Source: Entomortierella parvispora (taxonomy: Eukaryota; Mortierellomycota; Mortierellomycetes; Mortierellales; Mortierellaceae). Taken from it: DNA of 64,000 nucleotides. Position numbers and translations under genes: made by a program. The stretch spans positions 248,001 through 312,000 of the forward strand of contig OY752140.1 in the NCBI GenBank assembly GCA_963573315.1, given 5' to 3'. This document shows, piece after piece, positions 55,579-64,000 of this stretch (position 1 is its first letter; every line of letters starts with the position of its first letter). The notes beneath the pieces are model-generated. The model saw only the letters and a list, made by a program, of their open reading frames with translations, did not search any database and was not told the DNA's origin.

Positions 55579-56460
55579 CGCATCCACCAATGCGTGCCCT
55601 GAAATGTCGGGACCAGCAGCAGCCCCTTCCAACACATATCCTTCCCCTCATATACCCTGGAAAAGAACAACAATCGCGTATTGTGCGAAAGGACATTATC
55701 CTCCCTTTGTTCGCGCCCGTTCTGTCGATTGATGGCAAAGAAGGCTCTACCGTCCTGGCGTAGGTCATTTCGGGCGTCCGACAGCTTGTTTCAAAGAGTC
55801 ACTCCGCCAGGCAGCTCTTGCTTAGATAAAAGACTTCAAATAAAAGACGCAGACGGACAGGCCCCTGGACCCTGTTCCCGTATGCTCCCCCTTGAACGCG
55901 CACGATAGTTTCCTGTCGGATGAAACGCACATTTGGATGAGACGGGGTGCGTGTCTGTTTTGTCCATGACATGACAAGACAAGACACGACACGGACGATG
56001 CGATGGACCCCTAACCACACGGGCGTTTTTTTTGAGGTGTTGTTCTGTTGTTGTTGCTGTCGCTGCTGCTGCTGCTGCTACCCATCTCTCTTTCCATGTG
56101 CGTGCGTTCTGTCCGACAGGCAGACAGACACAAAGGAAAGAAAAGTAGCGCGCGCTCTCTTGGCTCGCTCACTTTCTTTAATTTCGCTCCCCTGTGCCTC
56201 TTTTCCCTCCCTCTCTTCTTCTGTTCTGTGCGCTCAATCATTCCCCTTCTTTCCCTTGTCTCTTCCTGACAACCCATCATCTCTCTCGACATTCCCCTCC
56301 TTCCTCCCCTCCTTTCCATCAATTCCTATTAGCACCTCGGCCCATCATCTCGCATCGGTCACCTCCCCCCATCTGACCCTCCTACCCCCATTTCTACAGA
56401 AAAAGAAAGAAAAAGGACCCAGTCAACGCATTTCGGTCTTCTACTCTCTCTCTTTATACA
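55579..56460 (+). other. Septin upstream region
   Basis: These 882 bases hold no supported gene. The right 400 bases are strongly pyrimidine-rich (CT) on the plus strand and run straight into the septin ATG. A GTTGTTGTTGCTGTCGCTGCTGCTGCTGCT triplet run lies near 56041-56080. Confidence 0.55.
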
Positions 56461-58923
56461 ATGTCGTACTCCATGCGTCGCAAGAACCTTGGTAAGAAGG
56501 AGACGGAATATAGCCTGCGAAACAATGCACTCATTCCATAACGACAACACGAGCACAAACAAAAGAGTCATCGTCGCCACTTGCGAACGCGCACCAGTGA
56601 CCCCCTGGGCACGCGTAGGACAGAAAAGCAACTCAGCGAAACAACCTTTTGGGCATTGACTGACAAGACATTCTCTCTCCTCTCTCTCTCTCTCCTTCTC
56701 TCCTTCTCTCTTTCTATCCCCCTTTGTCCCTTTGTTCTTTGTCTTGTTCTCCTTGCTCTCCCTTCAATGGAATTTCCGTTGCGAACATGCGTCTGCCACG
56801 TTGTTCGGTCAACCGTTTTCTTCTAAACTCTGGAAACCGCCTTTGGAAAACTTGGGTTGACTGTCGTTTGCCATGGATGCAATCTCACGCTTGCTCCTCC
56901 TTTGACTCGATGCCTTCCCCTGGGTCACTGTTTGCCGTCGCGGTGGTGTGGTCTCATCTTCCTGGGTCTGGCCTGGCCTGGCCCTTTGGTCGACAATGGA
57001 CGCCTGCTCTCGCTGGGTTACTTCTCCACGCGCTTTCAATCCTTCTGGACCTGACTCTTTGGAAATGGGGGGCGGCTCACGGCTATTGGGTGACCTTTTT
57101 GTCAATTGCTCTGAACAACTCTACCACCCAACTCTTTTGGTTTATTTGAATGGCCCATCGCTCTCGTCTCCCACTCTCCACCCGCTAATTTGCTTTTTTG
57201 TTTCTACGGCGAATGGTGGAATATTAACAAAAAACTCTCCGCCCCGTCATTTCGCGGTGTCTTCTTGTGCTACTGTTTGTCATGGACGGATTCCCACCTT
57301 TTCCAGTCTCGGAGCTGAACCTGATGGTTGCAGGATACAGCGGCCTAGGCAAGACCAGCTTCATTCGGACCCTGTTTGGCACGTTGAAACTTCGATCAGG
57401 TCCTGGCTCGCTCAGGAACAAGGCCTCGGCGGCCCAATTGGCGGGCGGCAACAACAGCGGCACCTCCACCCCGACGACGGACATTAGCACGCCAACTTCA
57501 CCTTTGTCTCCCTCTGCTGCTTCTGGACTCGGGACAAAGGCGAATGGGACCAAGGACTCTGTCGGCTACGCCACGGGAGGATTGGAACGGACCCTGAACT
57601 CGTTCGAGGCCCTCTTTGAGATTGACGAGTCGGCAGAAAAGATCAACCTGACATTGGTCGATACCCCTGGATTTTTGGGCTCGGATGAGGTGGTTGATGC
57701 TCATTGCGACGAGATCATTGCGTACCTCGAATACCAATTTGACTTGACTCTGGCCGAGGTAAGGATTTAAAAAAAAAAGGAGACAGGGCACCTCATTTTG
57801 TTTTTGTTTTTTTTGAAGGAAGAACGCGGGATGGAAAAAGTAGCAGTGCATGCAATTTTGTGTGCGTGTTTTTTTACTGTTCGCTTTGGCCTTCTTCATC
57901 TCTTTCAGCAACAGTGTTGTGTGTCCTGTGTAACCAAGTCATTAGACACATTTCACTAACTTGTTACTGTTCTTCTTTCTGTTTTCATCACTCCCCACAC
58001 TTGTACAAATACTAAACACCCAATCTTTACAGGAGAGAAAAGTTCGAAGAAACCCCAAGGCAACTGACAACCAGATCCATGCCTGCCTCTACTTTATCGA
58101 TCATTCGTCGACTCGTCAAGGATTGTCGGCGGCAGACATTCGGATTTTGCAGCGTTTGGGCACACGTGTGAACCTGATCCCGGTCCTGTCCCGGGCCGAC
58201 ACGTTGACACGAGCCCAGACAAAGAAACTGAAGCAAGAGATTCTCAAGGATGCGGCTTTGCATCAGATTCAGTTTTTCCAGTTTTTGAGTCCTAAATTGG
58301 CCAAAAAGCTGTTGGAGCAACAGGGACACGCGACTGAGCATGAACAAAACAAGAAGAAGAGGAACAGTCGACCCGGTCCTGGTGATGAGGAGGAGGCAGA
58401 GGAGGCGGGCATAGATTCTGATGAGGAGGAAGATTCTGACGAGGATGAAGATGAGGAAGAGTGGGATCCCGAGACGTTGGAGGAAAAAGCACACTTGCAA
58501 TCCTTGACGCCTTTCACGGTCATTGCCAAGGAAGAGGAAGTAGACATTAAGGACAGTCATGGCAAGGCCATTCAGGGACGCGAATTCCCTTGGGGCGTCC
58601 TCAACTGCTTTGACAGCAACCATTGTGATTTGTCGAGTCTTCGTTCCGCCTTGTTGTCGTCGCACCGTCAGGAACTCAAGGAGATCACGTTTGGCTACTT
58701 TTACGAAAAGTACAGGACTGAAAAGTTGTTGGCCAGGACCAAGAGTCAGCATTTGCAATTCCAACAGCAGCAGTTGCAGCAACAACATCACCAGGGCGAT
58801 TCCACGGCCTCGTTGCAAAAGAAGCATTCGTTGTTGAAGAACGGAGGTACGCTCACACCCAAGGAATCGATGCTAAGTGTCGGATCTAGCTCGGCTGCCA
58901 TCGGCGGTCCTTGGGAGGAGTGA
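56461..58923 (+). CDS. Divergent septin with low-complexity inserts
   Basis: Exons 56461-56491, 57307-57758 and 58033-58923 encode 457 aa. Septins are GTP-binding proteins that build filaments at septa and the cell cortex. A very short N-terminus (MSYSMRRKNLVSE, with the usual basic patch reduced to RRK) leads to P-loop GYSGLGKT (20-27). VDTPGFLGSDE is G3, and LIPVLSRADTLT is the G4 site, with SRAD in place of the common AKAD. YPWG-type FPWGVLNCFD is the septin unique element. Unusual are a Ser/Thr/Gly insert of about 55 residues between G1 and G3, and an acidic insert (EEEDSDEDEDEEEW) of about 60 residues before FTVIAKEEE. The C-terminus is Gln-rich with little coiled coil. The septin subgroup is undetermined. 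Confidence 0.9.
56492..57306 (+). other. Long first intron of the septin gene
   Basis: This 815-base intron has GTAAGA and TTTCCAG ends. It is CT-rich in its first half and holds no supported exon. It is the longest intron seen in this window and may carry regulatory sequence. Confidence 0.6.
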
Positions 58924-59376
58924 AAATAACCTCCCCCTTCCTCTTTTTCTCCTCCTCGTTCACCATCTCTTTTCCTCTGCCTTTCTATCCGCCCGTACTC
59001 CTACTATTATTTCTCTCAGAGGATTCTGGATAATCGACAAAAAAAAACAAAAAAAAAAAACAACAACAACAACAACATATATCTCAACGACTGGACGATA
59101 CCAACCAATTGACCCATGATTATCGCTCCTTCCCTCGCTCTCTTTTTCACACACACACACACACACACACGACTCATCTACGCAACTCGGCTGGAAATAG
59201 GGGATCGAAACCCCCCATCTATTTAATTGGAACGAGGACCACATAGAACAAAAGAAGAAAAAACAAAAAAAAAGAATTTACTAAATATCAATGCAAATAC
59301 CCCCCCTTCAACCGGTCAACTCCCAACTCATGACATGTGAAAAGGAAGTTTTATTATTCAACTTCTCCTAGTACGA
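58924..59376. other. Convergent spacer
   Basis: This lies between the septin stop and the stop of the 1,521-aa gene. It holds a CAACAACAA run near 59060-59075, a CA microsatellite and A runs. No ORF is supported. Confidence 0.6.
59148..59170. repeat. (CA)n microsatellite
   Basis: About eleven CA dinucleotides in the spacer between converging genes. Confidence 0.9.
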
Positions 59377-62300
59377 TTAGTACGATTTATATACGTTCTT
59401 CATGTACCAATCACCCTTAAAGACTTTGGCTTGACCGACAATCATGGTCATTCTCTCGATCAGAGGCCCTTGTTGCTTCGGAGTCTTTGTCGTCCCATTC
59501 CTCTTTGCCGCTCTCTTGTCCTTCTTGGCTTTAGCCGCAGCGCGATCATGGCGCTTCCGTCTCGAGAACCTGTCCTCACCAGAGTTCTTTTTCAGAGTCT
59601 TTTGGCCCGTCCATTCATCATATTCGTAAACATCCCCGACTTTAGCCGAGGTTGAGGTCGAGGTCGAGGTCTTGAATGGCTTCTGGATAGGGATCCCGCC
59701 GGCGCTGTCTCCCGCCGCCAAAGGGCCGCTACCATCCACGCCCCATTTCTCATCTTCATCCTCATTATCGACGACAAGGCGGTTGTCATGATCATCACTG
59801 TCGCTAGACTCGTCGCCGTCCTCCCCTTCATCTTCATCAAAGACATCCTGGATCTCGGCCCAAGGCAATTCTGAAAGATCGTCCGCGGCCGGTTCTTGAT
59901 AGACCCCATCCTGGAGCTGATTTTTCTTCTTTTGTTTCAACATCTCGGCCCTGACCGCCAGAGCCACAGCCCGGGCCTCGACCTGCTCCGAGACGGTGAC
60001 CTTCATGGTGCCCATGTGGCCCGAGACTCTCAAGAACCTATACCCAAGACGCTCCACCGACACCTTGGATTGGTAGCCGCCATGTCCACCCGACGGAGGA
60101 ACAGCCACAGACAAGGAAGAAGACGAAGACGCGTCCGAGATGGTGCTTTGAGCCGAGAGGTAAGAAGACCGGACACTGAGCGTGGACGAATACATGGGGT
60201 TCAAGGACGAAGACGGCGTGGACGGCAAGGTGTACGATCCGTTACCACCATTGCTACCACGGTGACTGTTGTTGTCGCTGTTATGACCATTCTGCAACGT
60301 ACAAACAGAAGAGGAGGAAGGCCAAGGATCCCCCTCGAGTCGACCAATCATCTGTATACCAATCTTGTCTCTCCACCATCTCAACTCGGCCATATCCTCA
60401 ATCACGGTCCATTGAACCAAAGTTGAACGATAGAACGACCCCCCATTGTCGAGCTCCAACTTTTGAAGCCGTTGGTGAACCGTGACAAACAAGTGCTGAA
60501 ACTTGATGCCGGCCTGGTTGCCTTGTCGCTTGATCGGCAACGAGTTGTAGGGGTTTGACGAGGAAGAAGCGGCACTAGGGGTAGATGAAGTCGAGCCAGA
60601 GTTAGAGCTGGGTGTGGGAGGTGTCGGCAAAGGGTTGGGGAGCGAGGCTGTCGAAGGAGGTGACGAAGAGTAGTTCTCTGGGATCATCGTGGACGAAGGT
60701 GAAGCAGGGTGGCCAGGAGGCATTGGGAATGATTCAGACCAAGTCATGTCCATCGCACCAGGTGTGGGGGTATAAAGTGAAGATTGGGCTGCTGAATCCT
60801 CCGCTGCAGGCGTGTTCACGGACACGTTCAAAGACTTGTTTTTGTAATCTGCAGGATTGTAGGGCGTTACGATGGGTCTTGGGGCCTTGCCTCCATGTGC
60901 GGCTGGAGTGGAGGGGGATTTGATGGCGTTCACAGCCTTGGACGCGAGACCGGTCAATCCACGAGACTTGTTCTTCTTGGCGCCAAAGTAATCGGCACTG
61001 TCGGCTCCACTCGAAACCGTGGGTGTCGAATGAGCCTGGGATCCAAAGGACGCGTTCGTTGGACTGATAGCTGAGTATTCACTATCACTACCATAGCTGG
61101 CCGCCTCTCTCGAGTGACCATTCAATTGCCCACTGGAAGACGAACCGTAAAACCCAGGTGTGGCGACGGCAATCGACCGCTGGATCAACAACTTGGCACC
61201 CAATGTAAACCCACTGGCTGATTTAGCGAGGACCTTGTATTCAGGATACGTCAATAACGAGTGCCGGCCAAGCCTTGTCACAAATACTCGACGACCTCCC
61301 GTAGAGTTGGAAGATGACGCTGTAGAAGACTGAGTGTTCCTACGCCGAGGACCTGTGGTCTTTCCGTCGTTCGAGACAGTAGAAATGGTTGAGACCTGGC
61401 CTGAACTTGTCTGGCGAGCGACGCCATTAATGGGTGGCAAAGAGGCCGAATTTTGAGAGGTCCGAAGAGGCGAGAGGGCATCCTGAGAGTTATTGTCCAG
61501 ATCGGGCTGACGATGTGCGGCAAGGGGATCCATAAACGTATACTTTTTCGAAGCCTCAACAAAGTGCAGTTCATTGTCCTGCATCACATCAAACTTGAAC
61601 TTGAGTCCGTTTCGACTATAGATGTGCAATTGACTCACGGCTTGTTTCTTGAAAGGTTGCAACGCGGATCCATCTCCTGCGGCGGTAGCCTCAGAGTCGG
61701 TATGATCGGATCCATTCTTGCTAGAACTAGGGATGGGAGCCGATGTATTATGGGATCCTTTCCGAGAGGTCGCCGTGGACATGGACGCACGTCTCTCCAA
61801 GGCTTTGAGTTTCTTTTTCGAGATGAGGTTCATGCCATCGGTACGACCCGTCGCGTAAACGCCCCTCTTTTTCTCCAAGGTATCCCCATCCATAGCATCC
61901 TTCTCCCTGGACGTGTACTCGTTATCGCTATCAGGCGCATGGGGGGCCTGTTCAGGTGCCTGTGAGTAAATACTGCTGGCTCGACTATGATCCAGTGGGT
62001 GGTCCAACAGGTTGGCCCAGTCCTGTGTCTCCTTCAGACTATCGACCGCGTCCAAGACATCCTGCAAGGACGAATTGAGGTTCTGAAGACTCGTGTTATT
62101 GTTTGACATGGACAACAACGCCTCCAAGTTCTCATCTTCCTCCATCTCACTGGAATTGGAGGACGAGGCCTTGCGCTGCTTTTTGCGTTTTTGCAACAAG
62201 AGCTGTCGCTTGAGCTTTTGCGAGACCGAAACAGCATCAATCTGGTCTAGGATTGAAGAAGATTGGGAGCCATAGCTTGGCGGTGAAGACGAGGGCGAGG

Positions 62301-63942
62301 CACTAAGTTCAGCATCCAAGAGCGAGGACGAAATTCCCAGTAGAGACGAATCCTGGCGTTTGAACCGTTTGACCAACTTTAACAAAAAGAATCCATTGGG
62401 TCCCTCTTGCTCCAGATCCAAGTGGAACTGCTCAAAGACCTGTTCCTTGGTCAAGATCTGGTGGGACTCGAGTCTTTGATGCGTGATACCATCTTGGTGC
62501 CAGAGCCATGGCGCGTTCTTGACTGGTCGAGGTTTACTAGAGTCTCGAGACAAAGACCTGGCCAATGACAGAGACCTCGAAGGTATTGATGACAAGGCTG
62601 GGACATCGTTTCTAGGCTTTATCTTTCTCTCTGAAGGCGAGGAGGATAGCGACGGCAGAGTTTTGGAGGGTTCGTTAAAAGTGAGTTCTCGAGTATGCTC
62701 GGGTGCCTGGCCGGGCATTTGGAGGGCTTGAGACAGGAAGAGCTCTGGTATCTGCTGGTGTGTAATCTCTAATGGCGTGGACACTGCTCCACTCAAGTCC
62801 TTAATCTCAGGCGCCGCAATGACAGGTGGGGATACAGTTTCCAACTCCTCCATCGTGGTCACAACAATATCCTGGCGCATTCCCTGTATGGGTGTAATGG
62901 TCTGCAAAGGAGTAGCCTCGGCCTTTGAGGGGGTGGCCGCAAGAATCGTCTCGTTAGACGGCACAGACTTTCCATGTTGTCCTTGCTCGATCTCCAAGGA
63001 GAGGTCGAACGCTGAGAAATCCGCGGGAAACATGGGAAGCACCATCTCACGACTCTTGACCTCCACTGTCACTTCCTCTGAATCTTCCAGAGTCTCCGAC
63101 TCGGCCAAAGCAGACTGGACGAGCGCTTCGAATTCCAGGTCGTCCATTGGAGCAGCTTTTGTCTTTTTTTGATCTCGTTGGGGTTCCTTTGATACCTTGG
63201 CATGTTGTGGTGAGGCGGGTGGCGAGGGCAGGGTCTCCGCATTCTCGCCCTTTATATCATGAGCAAGATTCGCCTCCAGTACCGCCGCTGCAAACGAATC
63301 CTTGACATCACGTTTGCTTGGAGGGGACGACGGTGGGGATACTAGCAAGGATGAATAATCCTTTCCGTTGTAATCTAGGGGGCCGTCGGGAGTTTCCAAT
63401 GCGTCCAGGACCTCTGGTGAGAGAGGGACTGCTCGTTCCTTTCCTTTCGCAGATCGTCTAGCGCGTGATGATGAGTTGGACGAAGACGAAGATTGCTTCC
63501 TATGGTGCGATGTAGAGACCGACTCTGATGCCAAATACTCTTTGTTACCCCTGGAAGAGGACGCTATTGATGATGTGGCAACGGATGCTGAGGATGAAGC
63601 TGCGGTGACGGATACAGAGCTATCCAAAGGTGCCGAAGTCATTAAAGTGGAGGCGAGTGGTGCGAGAGGACTTGGCGTTACCGTGTTGAAAGGCATAGCG
63701 GTGGGTGTGACAACGGTCGTGAGCAAAGGAGATTGAAAAATAGGCGAGTGCAGACTTGGGATGAGTCGATCAGGAGACATTGGCGTCTGAGCTACAACCA
63801 TGGGCATGTTGTCGACACTGGTGGGGGGCATGGCCATGTAGAGGATAGAGTTGGTTGCCTTCTTCAATGATCGAGCCCAGCCCTTGTTCTTGCCGCTACC
63901 GCTAGTTTCCTTTGAGAATTGACTCGACGCATCTGAGGCCAT
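59377..63942 (-). CDS. Large intronless protein, 1,521 aa, unknown family
   Basis: A single exon runs from the ATG at 63942 to the stop at 59377. No signal peptide or membrane helix is evident. Most of the chain is Ser/Thr/Pro-rich and probably disordered. Ordered islands lie between: WLWHQDGITHQRLESHQILTKEQVFEQFHLDLEQEGPNGFFLLKLVKRF (about 480-530, an amphipathic region), QLHIYSRNGLKFKFDVMQDNELHFVEASKKYTFMDP (about 765-800), RRVFVTRLGRHSLLTYPEYKVLAKSASGF (about 890), then FQHLFVTVHQRLQKLELDNGGSFYRSTLVQWTVIEDMAELRWWRDKIG (about 1150-1200). RLGYRFLRVSGHMGTMKVTVSEQVEARAVALAVRAEML precedes an acidic stretch, a Lys/Arg-rich segment (SRRKRHDRAAAKAKKDKRAAKR) and a conserved-looking end, MTMIVGQAKVFKGDWYMKNVYKSY. 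Alternation of strands suggests several small beta domains. I cannot assign a function. Confidence 0.85.
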   Translation of the reverse strand: MASDASSQFSKETSGSGKNKGWARSLKKATNSILYMAMPPTSVDNMPMVVAQTPMSPDRLIPSLHSPIFQSPLLTTVVTPTAMPFNTVTPSPLAPLASTLMTSAPLDSSVSVTAASSSASVATSSIASSSRGNKEYLASESVSTSHHRKQSSSSSNSSSRARRSAKGKERAVPLSPEVLDALETPDGPLDYNGKDYSSLLVSPPSSPPSKRDVKDSFAAAVLEANLAHDIKGENAETLPSPPASPQHAKVSKEPQRDQKKTKAAPMDDLEFEALVQSALAESETLEDSEEVTVEVKSREMVLPMFPADFSAFDLSLEIEQGQHGKSVPSNETILAATPSKAEATPLQTITPIQGMRQDIVVTTMEELETVSPPVIAAPEIKDLSGAVSTPLEITHQQIPELFLSQALQMPGQAPEHTRELTFNEPSKTLPSLSSSPSERKIKPRNDVPALSSIPSRSLSLARSLSRDSSKPRPVKNAPWLWHQDGITHQRLESHQILTKEQVFEQFHLDLEQEGPNGFFLLKLVKRFKRQDSSLLGISSSLLDAELSASPSSSPPSYGSQSSSILDQIDAVSVSQKLKRQLLLQKRKKQRKASSSNSSEMEEDENLEALLSMSNNNTSLQNLNSSLQDVLDAVDSLKETQDWANLLDHPLDHSRASSIYSQAPEQAPHAPDSDNEYTSREKDAMDGDTLEKKRGVYATGRTDGMNLISKKKLKALERRASMSTATSRKGSHNTSAPIPSSSKNGSDHTDSEATAAGDGSALQPFKKQAVSQLHIYSRNGLKFKFDVMQDNELHFVEASKKYTFMDPLAAHRQPDLDNNSQDALSPLRTSQNSASLPPINGVARQTSSGQVSTISTVSNDGKTTGPRRRNTQSSTASSSNSTGGRRVFVTRLGRHSLLTYPEYKVLAKSASGFTLGAKLLIQRSIAVATPGFYGSSSSGQLNGHSREAASYGSDSEYSAISPTNASFGSQAHSTPTVSSGADSADYFGAKKNKSRGLTGLASKAVNAIKSPSTPAAHGGKAPRPIVTPYNPADYKNKSLNVSVNTPAAEDSAAQSSLYTPTPGAMDMTWSESFPMPPGHPASPSSTMIPENYSSSPPSTASLPNPLPTPPTPSSNSGSTSSTPSAASSSSNPYNSLPIKRQGNQAGIKFQHLFVTVHQRLQKLELDNGGSFYRSTLVQWTVIEDMAELRWWRDKIGIQMIGRLEGDPWPSSSSVCTLQNGHNSDNNSHRGSNGGNGSYTLPSTPSSSLNPMYSSTLSVRSSYLSAQSTISDASSSSSLSVAVPPSGGHGGYQSKVSVERLGYRFLRVSGHMGTMKVTVSEQVEARAVALAVRAEMLKQKKKNQLQDGVYQEPAADDLSELPWAEIQDVFDEDEGEDGDESSDSDDHDNRLVVDNEDEDEKWGVDGSGPLAAGDSAGGIPIQKPFKTSTSTSTSAKVGDVYEYDEWTGQKTLKKNSGEDRFSRRKRHDRAAAKAKKDKRAAKRNGTTKTPKQQGPLIERMTMIVGQAKVFKGDWYMKNVYKSY

Positions 63943-64000
63943 GGTGTGCTCTATTGAAGCCTCCTTCTTTTCCGTGTCCTTCTTTGCCAGGTCCTTCTTT

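Noticed and set aside
1-64000. CRISPR arrays, transposons, tRNA and rRNA genes, viral insertions
   Set aside because: Looked for direct repeats with spacers, transposase or reverse-transcriptase motifs, B boxes and conserved rRNA; none was convincing.

Overview
The window looks like a gene-rich piece of a filamentous fungal nuclear genome. Most genes are split by short GT..AG introns, the proteins carry long Gln, Ser and His runs, and the intergenic DNA is full of microsatellites and A/T homopolymers. MCM8, a CreA/Mig1-type repressor, an XlnR-like Zn2Cys6 factor, CCR4, a septin, SERINC and AYR1 fit an early-diverging fungus. I infer Mortierellomycota (Mortierella/Linnemannia-like) from protein style alone. 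I see no tRNA, rRNA, CRISPR array, transposon or virus-derived gene.

Layout: 0-4 kb holds a four-helix membrane protein and a small WW-domain protein with His runs. At 4-9 kb the RNase H2 catalytic subunit and MCM8 helicase are head to head across 197 bp. At 9.3-15.3 kb lie an AYR1-type reductase, a tandem pair of secreted acidic-tailed paralogs, and ribosomal protein eL29. A 4.8 kb gene-poor stretch follows, then a CreA/Mig1-like zinc-finger gene (20-21 kb). At 23-27.8 kb are an FAD monooxygenase, an NmrA-like Rossmann protein and CMC1. At 28-31.7 kb is a 1,080-aa Zn2Cys6 regulator, with about 3 kb of purine-rich low-complexity DNA upstream. At 34.7-41.3 kb lipid-droplet hydrolase LDAH and a 1,461-aa inositol polyphosphate 5-phosphatase are head to head.

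At 41.7-46.4 kb three small genes for the secretory pathway sit on the minus strand, each with its own TATA-like box: two GPI-anchored eight-cysteine paralogs flanking a 37-codon gene for a predicted 15-residue secreted peptide. At 47-64 kb come a pinin-like splicing protein, SERINC/TMS1, CCR4, a small five-exon helical protein, a septin with unusual insertions, and an intronless 1,521-aa protein I do not recognise.

Most genes are housekeeping. The best candidates for something undescribed are the minus-strand secreted cluster (41.7-46.4 kb), the tandem secreted pair (11.1-13.7 kb) and the 1,521-aa protein. Exon joins were worked out by hand from splice motifs, reading phase and known family sequences; each gives an uninterrupted reading frame. 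No transcript data were available.
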